This document shows, piece by piece, positions 1-8,949 of a DNA stretch of 64,000 nucleotides. Source of the stretch: Vibrio tapetis subsp. quintayensis (lineage in GTDB: Bacteria; Pseudomonadota; Gammaproteobacteria; Enterobacterales; Vibrionaceae). Every line of letters begins with the position of its first letter. Position 1 is the stretch's first letter. The translations under genes were made by a program, and so were the position numbers. The notes under the pieces are model-generated. The model saw only the letters and a program-made list of their open reading frames with translations. It did no database searches and had not been told where the DNA came from. The stretch covers positions 176,023 to 240,022 of the forward strand of contig NZ_JAUFQV010000007.1 of the NCBI RefSeq assembly GCF_030409945.1, in the 5' to 3' direction.

Positions 1-749
1 TCTTCATTCCAATGCTTTTGAATAAGACGATCAATCAAACCACTGCGCTGAGCTTTATACAGTGCACTCTCAATTAAATCGGTTTTATAGCTGTCTACGG
101 CGCTTAAATAAAAAACAAAGTCCCTGTCGTATTCAAGCATCAACTTTTGTTCAATATCGAGGTGCAAATTGTATTTGGCTTCATTGACGATTTCGATCAC
201 CCCTCTTGGGAAGTAATTCACGCCACCGTGATTAGACAACATATGGTACAGCTTGCGCCACTCGCCATCCTTTAAAAAGTAATTTAGATCGTTTTTCTGC
301 CATACCAACGCATCAAACCAACCAACACCGAGCCCAGCGACTAAGCCGCTTCGCTTTAAATCATCAAGGGATTGAATTCGAGTGTAAAGTGGCTGCGCCC
401 CTTTTGGGATGAGCATAATCCGCTTGCCAATTAAGCCATTGGTCAATGGCACATCAACTCGATGGTATAGTAGGTCTTGCTGTTTTGATTGAATAAGCCA
501 CATAAGCGACAGCTCTCCCTTTTCCAACATCTTGACCACACGCCGTTGGGAAAAATGTTTAGGAGGAGAACTGATGGTCAGATCAACGTCAATATCGGCT
601 AATGCCAAAGTAAGAAGCTCATGATAATAACGATGGCTACCATCACTAAAAACAGGCATGGTGAGGTGAATAGACTGATTAGTAGACCATGCAAAGCCAT
701 GAAACGATATTCCCAATAACAGGATCAGTACTTTGCACAATTGCTTCAT
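1..749 (-). CDS. Periplasmic solute-binding-like protein, 3' end beyond window
   Basis: The frame is open from an ATG at 747-749 (minus strand) to the window edge, giving about 249 residues without a stop. Residues 1-20 form a Sec signal peptide (MKQLCKVLILLLGISFHGFA). The mature part, with short strand/helix units such as LTMPVFSDGSHRYY and a block around GLVAGLGVGWFDALVWQ, resembles the type-2 periplasmic binding fold (SBP_bac_3-like) found in solute receptors and in orphan sensor proteins of vibrios. No ABC permease or ATPase gene lies beside it in this window, so a transport role cannot be assigned; it could equally feed a sensor. The C-terminus is missing only because the window starts here. 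The export signal is clear, the fold is inferred from sequence character. Confidence 0.6.
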   Translation of the reverse strand, partial: MKQLCKVLILLLGISFHGFAWSTNQSIHLTMPVFSDGSHRYYHELLTLALADIDVDLTISSPPKHFSQRRVVKMLEKGELSLMWLIQSKQQDLLYHRVDVPLTNGLIGKRIMLIPKGAQPLYTRIQSLDDLKRSGLVAGLGVGWFDALVWQKNDLNYFLKDGEWRKLYHMLSNHGGVNYFPRGVIEIVNEAKYNLHLDIEQKLMLEYDRDFVFYLSAVDSYKTDLIESALYKAQRSGLIDRLIQKHWNE

Positions 750-887
750 ATAACATCCGTTTTCATACTTTCGTACTAAAACTATAGAAGCACAATGGCC
801 ATGCTCCAAACTACAAAGTAAAAAAACCTGTTAATGGAGTGATTTAGCCTGAGCCAAAATAGCGAATATCGTTAAGAGCCGATACCA

Positions 888-2000
888 TTAAGGGCAATAG
901 CTCGAAAATTCGTTCGACAGTATCAGCATCATATTGCGTTTGTGCTTATAGTGTTCAATCAAACTCGCCACAATCACTTTCATGATCGCCTCACCCTGAT
1001 TGGTTTCAAGCAAATGATTTTCCGCATCACGTAACACTTTGGCGGCTTCTTGATAAGACTGTTTCGATCCCATCGCAACCTGTTTGGCCGCGATACCCAC
1101 ATAAATACGGCCACTTGTTTCTGGATAAATCGCAGTGATGGATTGAGCCAGTTTAAGCCCCAGTTCAACTGCGCCTTGCTCATCATCAAACCAAGCTATC
1201 GCCAAATCCCACTTTTCAAGGTGGATGTACAAAGCCAGTAACTCAGAGTAAAAGCCAAACCGATGGGTACCCGTTTGGCCCGTTTTATGACCGCTTATCA
1301 GAATGCTCTGCGCGTGTTCAAATAAGTTAAAATCAGAGCCGTTAATACCGGATAGCATCGACTCTACCTCTTTGTAGGCATCAAGTTCGGGACGTTTTAC
1401 GTAATTTTCCCACGCTAAGTCCCATGCCTTTTGGTTATCACCAAGCGCGACCAAGACTTTGACTTCCATTTTTGCGCACTGCGTTAACTCATAGCCATCA
1501 GAGGCGACTTTTTTGGCTCTCACTAGCCAGTCTTCCGCGTCAAACTCTTCATCATGAGCTAAGCATATTTCACACAGCGCAAGAAATTCAAAGTACTGGT
1601 CGGCAATGCGACCTTTCAGGCGAACCACTTCACGCCATTCCCCTAATGCTTCTGCACGTTCAATTAGGATCATCGATAGCCCATAAACGCTTAACTCCGA
1701 CAGCCCTTTATTCTCAAGCTGATAGCTACTTAACCTTGCTTCGCATTTGGCGTAAAACAGTGCTAACTGGTCATCAGTTAGGTTGAAGTCCGCAGGGATG
1801 GTTGGGAAAAGACCAAATTCCGAATCTTGTTCGAAAGACTTAATCAGCCAGTCTACTTTTTGGGCGTCTTGCCAATCCACATTGGAAAATGAGCGTGTAA
1901 TCATCTCAAAGATCTTCACCTCCAATGAGGCGCGGTAGCCACCAGAGTCATCCAATTTGAGTAAAACACTTCCATTGATGATCAGAGTGACACCGATCAA
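888..2000 (-). CDS. Helical-repeat protein, probably a 5'-truncated gene
   Basis: This 370-residue frame starts at a TTG only five codons after an in-frame TAG, without a clear ribosome binding site. The first residues already look like the middle of a folded domain (KLDDSGGYRASLEVKIF). The rest is alpha-helical and TPR-like, with repeated A/L/W helices (for example WREVVRLKGRIADQYFEF and EKWDLAIAWFDDE). This style is seen in the C-terminal half of larger SWIM-zinc-finger-associated or DUF6880-like proteins. No catalytic motif is visible. My reading is a remnant that has lost its N-terminal domain, perhaps still translated. The family assignment is from memory of sequence style and is tentative. 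It could also be an intact but divergent protein. Confidence 0.45.
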   Translation of the reverse strand: MIGVTLIINGSVLLKLDDSGGYRASLEVKIFEMITRSFSNVDWQDAQKVDWLIKSFEQDSEFGLFPTIPADFNLTDDQLALFYAKCEARLSSYQLENKGLSELSVYGLSMILIERAEALGEWREVVRLKGRIADQYFEFLALCEICLAHDEEFDAEDWLVRAKKVASDGYELTQCAKMEVKVLVALGDNQKAWDLAWENYVKRPELDAYKEVESMLSGINGSDFNLFEHAQSILISGHKTGQTGTHRFGFYSELLALYIHLEKWDLAIAWFDDEQGAVELGLKLAQSITAIYPETSGRIYVGIAAKQVAMGSKQSYQEAAKVLRDAENHLLETNQGEAIMKVIVASLIEHYKHKRNMMLILSNEFSSYCP

Positions 2001-2123
2001 CGCGATGTTTACCTAATCTATTTTGGTGACCTGTGCATGATTTAATTTACCCGATATTGAGGATACGGTAATCGCCCACACAACAAGCATTAGGCGCACT
2101 CAGGCGCCTAATTACAACAAACA

Positions 2124-3056
2124 TTAACACTGGGTGAGCCATTGATTCAGTTGCGACAGATTAGGTAAGGCACTCATTGCGCCTTTCTTTGTGACAGCAA
2201 GCGCTCCGCACCCATTCCCCCATTTCACCGCATTTATGATGATTTTCTTCTTACACCAATGATCATAGGAAGATAAATATGCAAGCAAACCGGCAACAAA
2301 CGCGTCACCGGCGCCAGTGGTATCGACAACATCACTAACAGACTGCCCTTCAACACGAATGGCTTCGTTTTCATAGTAAACGAGTGCCCCTTTCGAGCCC
2401 AAAGTAATGATAATGACCGGGATACTGACAGAACTTAGCGCGCTGATGGCCTTTTCAATCGAATCCGTTTGAGTCAAAAAAGTGATCTCTTCTTCAGAGA
2501 ACTTAACCACATGAGCGTGCACAATCGCCTGCATTACGATGCTTCTCATTTCTAGAGGATTTTGCCACACATCTTGTCTTAAATTCGGGTCGAAGCTGAC
2601 ATAGCCGCCGCTTTCTTTAACTTGAGTCATCGCATTCAAGGTACTGCTGCGGCTAGGTTCATTAGCGAGTGCATTAGAGCAAGCATGCAGCCACTGGCAT
2701 TCTTGAAATTTAGGCACATCTTGATGACTCATGAACTGATCAGCACTGGGGTTGACCATGAAAGTAAAGGTACGCTCTCCTTGATCATCTAGGTCGACTA
2801 GAACCGTTGAAGTGCGGTTGTTTTTATCAAAACCTAGGTGCTTTATATCGACTTGTTCTGCCAAGAATACATCCCGCATGAAATAACCAAATGGGTCATC
2901 ACCTACTCGCCCAAAAAACGCAGTCCTGCCCTCTAACCTTGAAATACCAACGGCTACATTGGCGGGTGCACCTCCTGGGCATTTTAAATAATGCTCTTTT
3001 CCATCGGGAATGAGATCTAAAACAGCGTCGCCCGTTGTCCAAACTAAATGTTTCAT
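2124..3056 (-). CDS. scrK: Fructokinase, PfkB family
   Basis: Phosphorylates the free fructose released by sucrose-6-phosphate hydrolysis so that it can enter glycolysis; cytoplasmic. The 310-residue length is usual for ribokinase-family sugar kinases. The N-terminal PfkB signature begins at GGAPANVAVGISR (28-40), FDPN lies at 155-158, and the C-terminal signature DTTGAGDAF (245-253) holds the catalytic Asp251 and the anion hole. It is the last gene of the operon scrB-scrA-scrK, separated from scrA by 112 bp that contain an imperfect hairpin (3119-3154), which may lower its expression relative to scrA. The family call is firm; fructose as substrate is inferred from the operon. Confidence 0.9.
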   Translation of the reverse strand: MKHLVWTTGDAVLDLIPDGKEHYLKCPGGAPANVAVGISRLEGRTAFFGRVGDDPFGYFMRDVFLAEQVDIKHLGFDKNNRTSTVLVDLDDQGERTFTFMVNPSADQFMSHQDVPKFQECQWLHACSNALANEPSRSSTLNAMTQVKESGGYVSFDPNLRQDVWQNPLEMRSIVMQAIVHAHVVKFSEEEITFLTQTDSIEKAISALSSVSIPVIIITLGSKGALVYYENEAIRVEGQSVSDVVDTTGAGDAFVAGLLAYLSSYDHWCKKKIIINAVKWGNGCGALAVTKKGAMSALPNLSQLNQWLTQC

Positions 3057-3118
3057 CTTGTTGCCTCAAAAGTCACTTAACTAAAGAAACCCGCATCAGG
3101 ACAATACGGGTTTAAAAG

Positions 3119-3154
3119 GGCAAGAAAAACCATAGGGGGTTAGCTTTTCCTGCC
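3119..3154 (-). terminator. Hairpin between scrA and scrK
   Basis: GGCAAGAAAA (3119-3128) and TTTTCCTGCC (3145-3154) can pair imperfectly on the scr transcript, just after the scrA stop. There is no clean U-tract, so partial termination or processing is more likely than full termination. Confidence 0.35.
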
Positions 3155-3168
3155 AGTTTAAAGGCGGA

Positions 3169-4548
3169 TTAACCGCGTCGAATTGGGTTGTAGAATCGAG
3201 TTATTAGGAATGATGTCGTAAATGCACTGGCGATCACACCTAAGTACCCCAAAATGGAACCGACGGAATCGGTATACAACAAGATGCCAGGAATAAACGT
3301 AATGCCCATGCCCGTTGCGCTGATGCTAAATACGTAGGTAAACAACCCACCTACCGCACCGCCAACCATGCCAAAACCAAACACCTTGGAGTACTGCAAG
3401 TTCACACCAAATAACAGTGGCTCTGTGATCCCGAACAGTGTCGACATTGAAGCACTGTAAGCATTCCCTTTCTTTAGCTTATCTTTTAATAATGTGGCAA
3501 CCGCAATAGCCGCACCAAATTGCCCTGCCATGGATGCTGTACCCAGTGGCTGTAAAGGGTTGAACCCGGTTTCGTTCAGCAAGCCAATTTCAATCACACC
3601 GATAGCATGATGCAAACCAGTAATCACGATCATTTGTTGAATCGCACCATAAGCGATATAGCCAATTCCCATAGGCATGTCTAACGCCATACGAACAAGG
3701 TAGTTGCACCCATGCTCAACGCTTTGCAATAGCGGACCAAAACAAAAGAGAATCACAAAAATGGCAATGGTGATGGTCAAAAACGGGGTCAGAATCAAAT
3801 CCATCGCGGCTGGCACAAATCGACGCAAATTTCGTTCAAGGTAAGAGACAAACCACCCAGCAAAGATTGCAGGTAACACCGTACCCTGGTAACCCACTAA
3901 TGGAAAATCAATCCCAAATAACGACACCATCATCGGGTCAGCGCCACCGCCAGCAACAACCCACGCATTCGGTAATTGAGGTGCCACCATCATTAAACCA
4001 ACCACGATGGCGATAATTTGATTGCCACCGAATTTCTTGGCCGCCGAGAACGCAATCAAGACCGGCAAAAATGCAAACGCGGTGTCAGTCAACATGCCAA
4101 ACAAGGCCAACACTTCAGGCGCAAACTCTACGCCAGAATGCAGCATCATTCCGCGCAAGCCCATCAATAAGCCCGTCGTCACCAATGCGGGGATCAGAGG
4201 AATGAGGATATCCGCTAATGTTCTGATCACTTTTTGACTTACCGTCATATCAGCAAATGCATCGTTCTTAAAATCGCTCGATTCGACATTGCCACCCAGT
4301 TTGTTCTTTAGCATGTCAAAAACATGAGAAACTTTACCCGTACCAATAATAAATTGATGCTGGCCGGACTGATAAAAGTAACCGCTAATTTGTTCAATTG
4401 CTTTGGCTTCGCCTGTGTTCACCTTATCGTTGTCTTTTAGAATGAGCCTTAAGCGCGTTGCGCAGTGCTCTGCATTTCTTATATTATCGATACCACCGAT
4501 ACTTTTAAGTATCTCATCTACGGTTAGTTCATAGTTCACAATATTCAC
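3169..4548 (-). CDS. scrA: PTS sucrose-specific EIIBC permease
   Basis: Inner-membrane sucrose transporter that phosphorylates sucrose to sucrose-6-phosphate during uptake. The EIIB domain occupies about residues 1-90 and has the phosphocysteine motif NAEHCATRLRL with Cys29. The EIIC domain, from about residue 105 to the end, shows roughly ten hydrophobic segments typical of the glucose/sucrose superfamily (459 residues in all). No EIIA domain is attached or nearby, as is usual for ScrA, which borrows EIIA-Glc (Crr) encoded elsewhere. It starts 6 bp after the scrB stop, so the two are almost certainly co-translated. Control by the divergent scrR and by catabolite repression is expected. Confidence 0.93.
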   Translation of the reverse strand: MNIVNYELTVDEILKSIGGIDNIRNAEHCATRLRLILKDNDKVNTGEAKAIEQISGYFYQSGQHQFIIGTGKVSHVFDMLKNKLGGNVESSDFKNDAFADMTVSQKVIRTLADILIPLIPALVTTGLLMGLRGMMLHSGVEFAPEVLALFGMLTDTAFAFLPVLIAFSAAKKFGGNQIIAIVVGLMMVAPQLPNAWVVAGGGADPMMVSLFGIDFPLVGYQGTVLPAIFAGWFVSYLERNLRRFVPAAMDLILTPFLTITIAIFVILFCFGPLLQSVEHGCNYLVRMALDMPMGIGYIAYGAIQQMIVITGLHHAIGVIEIGLLNETGFNPLQPLGTASMAGQFGAAIAVATLLKDKLKKGNAYSASMSTLFGITEPLLFGVNLQYSKVFGFGMVGGAVGGLFTYVFSISATGMGITFIPGILLYTDSVGSILGYLGVIASAFTTSFLITRFYNPIRRG

Positions 4549-4554
4549 CCGTCA

Positions 4555-6045
4555 TTATAATATAGTGTAGCTTATATCCATATTCACACTTGTATTTCCA
4601 TTACAACACACATTCAAAAAGTGAGCGGTATCGTTTGGAAAAAACAAACTCGTAAATACATACTTCCCTTTATTAACGTATATTTCCAATATGCTTTGGT
4701 CACATATTAACGTTATATCTTCAATTTGATCTTCATATTCACATTCTCGTATCGAACCAAAATCCCAATCGGACTCGTGATGATCGTAATTCGTTCTATT
4801 TAAAATAAGACGGTTACTCTTTTGGCAAACAATAAATTCGATTTTATTATTACCATCATCTGACAGGGCTATTTTAACTCTCACAGCCTCATTGATATCA
4901 CCTCGTTCTGAGTTGTGCTGAGTAACATTAATGTTTGCCATAAAAGACAACGAGGTTAATTCAAAGGTATCGCTGCCATTATCAGTTATCGACAAGCTGC
5001 CAGCTTTTGACAGTGTGTTGAACAAACCGCTGGTCGGTACTTGATGCAGTCGTTCACGTTTTATCGAGAGTTCTCTTGCTAAAGTAAGGCAGTTAATCCA
5101 ACCATGTTCCTCGGTTGGCAAACGCTCGTCGGTTCCAGCCCATGCGATGAGTGTCGCGTTGCTTGGCGAGTTAGCCATGGTTTGCGGGGCATAAAAGTCG
5201 AAACCTTTATCTAATTCGTCCCAATGCTCCACTGAAAATTCAAGGTTGTGCCAGTCCATCACCCCAAGGCAATACACCACATTATTGAGATTATGAAACC
5301 TTGTTCCCTCGGGTTTTACTCCCTGAGGAGAAAAGATCAACACATCTTGACCATCCACTTGCAGCAAATCAGGGCATTCGTACATGTAACCAGGAAGCAA
5401 TGCCTCAGAATACGATAAGGTTAGCTCACCTTTAAACGCCCAACGAGACAGATCTGAAGATTCATAAACAATAATGCAACCTTGTAAATCGACCTCCCTT
5501 TGTGCGCCCAACAACATATAGTAATGACCATCGTGTTGAATTACTTTCGGGTCTCGGACGTGGCCCGTATAACCCTTAGGCACTGAACGAATAATTGGGT
5601 TAGCCCCACTTTTATGTACTGCGCCAGTGTTACTTAACGTTGCTACGCATTGATTTGCATCTCGACCATGTTCTGTTTTTAAATTTCCAGTATAAAACAA
5701 GTAGGCATTATCATTGTCGATGAAAGCAGCGCCAGAATATGCCCCATGAGACTCATACCCTAGCGTTGGTGATATTTTAACGCCTTTATCTTTCCACTCT
5801 ACTAAATTTTTTGACACCACATGACGCCAGTGTTTCATGCCATGAAAAGTACCAAATGGAAACCATTGGTAAAATAAGTGATATTCATTATTAAAATAAC
5901 AAAAACCATTTGGATCATTGAGTAACCCATAAGGCGGATTTATATGAAACCGGGGACGCCACTTTTTATTAGACGAAATAACATCAAAAGAATTGAGTTC
6001 TTTTTCTGTTGCCGTCTCTATCGTTCTGTATTTATTATCTTGCAC
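4555..6045 (-). CDS. scrB: Sucrose-6-phosphate hydrolase, GH32
   Basis: Cytoplasmic invertase that splits sucrose-6-phosphate into glucose-6-phosphate and fructose. The 496 residues show the glycoside hydrolase 32 signatures in order: NDPNG at 43-47 with nucleophile Asp44, FYQW soon after, RDPK at 164-167 (transition-state Asp165), and ECPD at 223-226 with acid/base Glu223. A beta-sandwich C-terminal domain follows from about residue 340. It is the first gene of the scrBAK operon and is divergent from scrR, with 188 bp between the starts that hold the likely promoter and operator. Confidence 0.95.
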   Translation of the reverse strand: MQDNKYRTIETATEKELNSFDVISSNKKWRPRFHINPPYGLLNDPNGFCYFNNEYHLFYQWFPFGTFHGMKHWRHVVSKNLVEWKDKGVKISPTLGYESHGAYSGAAFIDNDNAYLFYTGNLKTEHGRDANQCVATLSNTGAVHKSGANPIIRSVPKGYTGHVRDPKVIQHDGHYYMLLGAQREVDLQGCIIVYESSDLSRWAFKGELTLSYSEALLPGYMYECPDLLQVDGQDVLIFSPQGVKPEGTRFHNLNNVVYCLGVMDWHNLEFSVEHWDELDKGFDFYAPQTMANSPSNATLIAWAGTDERLPTEEHGWINCLTLARELSIKRERLHQVPTSGLFNTLSKAGSLSITDNGSDTFELTSLSFMANINVTQHNSERGDINEAVRVKIALSDDGNNKIEFIVCQKSNRLILNRTNYDHHESDWDFGSIRECEYEDQIEDITLICDQSILEIYVNKGKYVFTSLFFPNDTAHFLNVCCNGNTSVNMDISYTIL

Positions 6046-6166
6046 AAACTTAATTCCCGATTTACTTTGTTAACACGAATATTAGAGAAGACGACAAACA
6101 CTGAAAAGAGACGGCATGGAATTAAACGGCGTATTTTCCATAATGTCGTCAGAAGCATATTTAATT

Positions 6167-6196
6167 GTGATGTAACACAAAATCTTGTTACATCAC
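6167..6196. promoter_or_regulatory. 30-bp inverted repeat between scrB and scrR
   Basis: Perfect 11-bp arms, GTGATGTAACA (6167-6177) and TGTTACATCAC (6186-6196), surround an 8-bp A/T-rich spacer. The site is 38 bp upstream of the scrR start and about 120 bp from the scrB start. A site for ScrR or for a global regulator is plausible; it does not match the CRP spacing. Confidence 0.5.
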
Positions 6197-6233
6197 GACT
6201 AAACGAATAAACTTAAACAAAAAAGGAAACACA

Positions 6234-7244
6234 ATGACGATCAGAGATGTAGCCAAGCGTTCAGGAGTCTCCATCGCGACGGTATCCAGAGTGTTAAATG
6301 GCAACGCCAACGTCTCTGACGCCATCAAATTAGCGGTAGAAAATGCGATTGAAGAACTGAACTATCAGAAACCAGAGAAGAAACGTAAAAAAGCGACCAA
6401 ACTGTTTGCGGTCATTGTTCGCAACATTACCAACCCATTTTTTGCGCAAATGATCGACGTTCTTGAAGAAGAAGCCTATAAACACGGTAGGAGTCTATTA
6501 CTGTTTAATAGCCGTAATAACCTGCAGCTTGAACGTACGTTTTTAGCAGAGTGCGAGAACCATAATGTGGATGGCGTTTTCTTAATTCCACGTTCTTTGA
6601 AAAGTGAACACCTCAGCACTTTACAGGATTTCCCTTTCCCTGTTGTGCTATTAACGGCCACCTCCCCATTGGTTTCTGGAGTCGGAACCCACCATAAATA
6701 CGGTGGTATGCTAGCGGCGAAGCACCTATTGCAACAGGGGCATCGCCGCATCGGATACATCGGCACAGACACCCAACAGTCGGATCGTTTTATTGGTTTT
6801 AAACAAACTCTAAAAAACAAAAACACCGAATTATCAGAACCGCGAGTGTTGAGCCCTTACACCACTGAAACATTGGCTAACTTTGTTGAGCAACAAATAC
6901 TGACCCATGAATCACCGTTAAGTGCCATATTCTGTTCAGACGATATATGCGCCAGTCAGTTATTCATTTTACTTCAGCAACATGAGAAAACGTCCGCGGT
7001 AGAGATCATCGGATTTGACGATACATTTATCTCTCAATCGCTTGGGTTTTCTAGTATCAAACAGCCCATCAAGCAAATTGCACTCATTGGCTTCGACATC
7101 ATGATCAACACGCTTAACTCCGAGCAAACCAATGCAGAAACGATCCTTTTAGAACCCACATTAATGCTCCGCAGGCTTCCATCAAGCCCAACCATAGCCA
7201 GAGAAACTGAAATACTTCGGTCTACAGGCCTTGGCGCACCTTAA
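6234..7244 (+). CDS. scrR: LacI-family sucrose operon repressor
   Basis: Transcription factor predicted to repress scrBAK in the absence of sucrose or fructose. The N-terminal helix-turn-helix is canonical LacI type (TIRDVAKRSGVSIATVSRVL, residues 2-21), with the hinge helix near residue 50. A periplasmic-binding-like effector domain runs from about 60 to 325 (LFAVIVRNITNPFFAQ at its start). The 336-residue length is normal. The start is preceded by AAAAGGAAAC, a good ribosome binding site. It is transcribed away from scrB, the usual arrangement for a local regulator. The effector sugar is inferred from context. Confidence 0.92.
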   Translation: MTIRDVAKRSGVSIATVSRVLNGNANVSDAIKLAVENAIEELNYQKPEKKRKKATKLFAVIVRNITNPFFAQMIDVLEEEAYKHGRSLLLFNSRNNLQLERTFLAECENHNVDGVFLIPRSLKSEHLSTLQDFPFPVVLLTATSPLVSGVGTHHKYGGMLAAKHLLQQGHRRIGYIGTDTQQSDRFIGFKQTLKNKNTELSEPRVLSPYTTETLANFVEQQILTHESPLSAIFCSDDICASQLFILLQQHEKTSAVEIIGFDDTFISQSLGFSSIKQPIKQIALIGFDIMINTLNSEQTNAETILLEPTLMLRRLPSSPTIARETEILRSTGLGAP

Positions 7245-7303
7245 AAAGGAATGACTAACCAATGGTTAAACAAACAAATATCAAATTGATCTCCATTTGT
7301 TAG

Positions 7304-7579
7304 CCTGAATATAAATTTGGCGTCACTTTCTCATCTATTGATGCTGTCCACCGAAGTGGCCTATTAGATGAAAAACGAAGACCACCACTACTCAACAAAA
7401 GCCTTTATATTTCAAACCAAAATCCGAACTTTATAAAGCAACAAAGCTTTGATAAACGCCTAGCCAAACTATTGGATTACGACACCGACAAAGAGAGCCT
7501 GCTCACAGCAATGGAGTACCATGTGTTGCTGGGAAAAGAGAACAAGAAGGTGAGTGGATTTCGGGTGGTTGGAATGTAA
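7304..7579 (+). pseudogene. Open frame without a start, gene remnant
   Basis: Directly after a TAG at 7301-7303 the frame stays open for 91 codons to a TAA at 7577-7579. There is no good ATG near its left end; the internal ATG at 7511 would leave only 22 codons. The encoded peptide is hydrophilic and protein-like (for example DEKRRPPLLNKSLYISNQNP and LGKENKKVSGFRVVGM). I read this as the 3' remnant of a gene whose 5' part was lost. I do not recognise the family. The rest of the 354-bp gap after scrR holds nothing else I can support. Confidence 0.35.
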
Positions 7580-7598
7580 GTTTATGTAGCATTAAAAA

Positions 7599-8114
7599 TC
7601 ACTGCATGGATTCCAGCGTAGCGATCATTTTACCCAGTTCGACACTTGCTCTCTTCTTTTGAAGTCTATAAGCAAACTGCAGTGCATTATCTTCAGTTGC
7701 TGAATAGACTTGGTTGATGTCGACTCCATTTTTAATCAATAGATTAAATGCTTCTAACTCTCTTGAGAGGATTGCACCGTGAATCGTCGGAATTTCAACA
7801 CCATTGATCCGTTGGGAAGAATTCACATCTATACCATGGTCGATTAGAAGCTGAGCCAAAGCCAATGTTTCTGGTGTCGGATAGCTGAGCACCGCACTTA
7901 AAGACCATTCCTCTTCGACTGACAAAAGCAGATCCTCACTTGGCCCCAATGTCTCAATTACCCATAAGCACTGTGCAGGCGTGGCGCCTAACAAATCAGC
8001 TCCCATCACACAGGTAAAAAATTGTTCCTCACGGATTGAGCTCCCGATAATAACAACGACACATACACTCATGAACAGAAGAAACCGCAACCACCACTTC
8101 TTAATTACGCCCAT
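7599..8114 (-). CDS. Membrane-anchored ankyrin-repeat-like protein
   Basis: 171 residues. An N-terminal hydrophobic segment (about 9-25, RFLLFMSVCVVVIIGSS) should anchor it in the inner membrane or act as an uncleaved signal. The C-terminal half has two ankyrin-like units: LALAQLLIDHGIDVNSSQ and LEAFNLLIKNGVDINQVY, each with the helix-turn-helix-loop pattern ending in G-x-D-(V/I)-N. Ankyrin repeats bind proteins, so a partner-binding role is likely. It overlaps the upstream gene (8105-8563) by 10 bp and is surely co-expressed with it. In other bacteria small secreted or anchored ankyrin proteins can be immunity proteins, but nothing here proves that. Confidence 0.65.
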   Translation of the reverse strand: MGVIKKWWLRFLLFMSVCVVVIIGSSIREEQFFTCVMGADLLGATPAQCLWVIETLGPSEDLLLSVEEEWSLSAVLSYPTPETLALAQLLIDHGIDVNSSQRINGVEIPTIHGAILSRELEAFNLLIKNGVDINQVYSATEDNALQFAYRLQKKRASVELGKMIATLESMQ

Positions 8115-8563
8115 AGTCTTTGCTTACCACTGCTAATATTATAAGTCGGTATCAATAACGGCTTTTCGTTATTACACGCAATTCCGTCGAGAAACATCGC
8201 CAGCTGACTCCTGAAGTTACGGTTTATTGCGCTCATAACCAACTGGTAGATTTTAATTTTTCTCAAATCGTTCGTCGTGGCGTGATCAAAAGCATGAGAT
8301 AAGGCTCCTTTTGCCAATTCATTAAGTACTTTTGCAATTGGCTTACGTGGGTTTATCGTGCTTCTCCAAGTTGCTTCGATAAAACCAATTTTGTATGAGG
8401 TATCCACCGCTTCTACAAGTAACCCTTGTGCGAACTCTCTTACTTTATCGTCAACCACCATGGATTCGATTCGGCCTCTTTCAACCGGGAAAAAGAAAAT
8501 CAATATTTCTTTTGTTTCCGATTCTGAGTAAATCAGTGTTTGGAATTTCTTTAGCTGCTTCAT
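8105..8563 (-). CDS. Conserved-looking cytoplasmic protein, unknown function
   Basis: I do not recognise this 152-residue protein. It has no signal peptide or membrane helix. A first part rich in strand formers (TLIYSESETKEILIFFFPVE) is followed by a mostly helical region (VREFAQGLLVEAVDTSYKIG, then LAKGALSHAFDHA). The start is the only ATG that fits and the stop lies inside the next gene, so the two are translationally coupled. No toxin or nuclease motif is visible. The pair sits in an A/T-rich accessory stretch next to a helicase/methyltransferase module, suggesting horizontally acquired DNA. No function is proposed. Confidence 0.6.
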   Translation of the reverse strand: MKQLKKFQTLIYSESETKEILIFFFPVERGRIESMVVDDKVREFAQGLLVEAVDTSYKIGFIEATWRSTINPRKPIAKVLNELAKGALSHAFDHATTNDLRKIKIYQLVMSAINRNFRSQLAMFLDGIACNNEKPLLIPTYNISSGKQRLWA

Positions 8564-8949
8564 TGTTAACCTAGATATAAATGAGTTACCGCCATTTTTT
8601 CACCTCTTACATTTAAGGAAAAATCAAAATGCACAAAAATCAAACCACATCGCGTGGGTATGTAACTAACGGATATCTCTTTGCTAATTTCTGGAATGAA
8701 GCAGAGTAACGATCATGCTTTTTTAATGCTCTTGTAGGGATGTGGTATTGCTAATGTTTTTCAATACTATCTCTAATAGATTGCGACCAACGAGGTGTTA
8801 GAGGAGAGACCGACCATTTATTATGACTAATTGCGATGACAACACTTGGTTAAACTCACTAAAAAACCATTGATATTCCACATTAAACATTAACCCGAAA
8901 ACTGATATTATTGTTCATAGGCATCTACTTAAATGAGCTTTACCCGCAT
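8564..8949. other. Intergenic gap, divergent promoters presumed
   Basis: This 386-bp A/T-rich gap separates divergent genes and must carry promoters for both sides. I see no further ORF of useful length and no strong inverted repeat. Confidence 0.4.

Noticed and set aside
6166..6181. CRP site in the scr control region
   Set aside because: TGTGA is present but the second half-site is not at the required six-base spacing.
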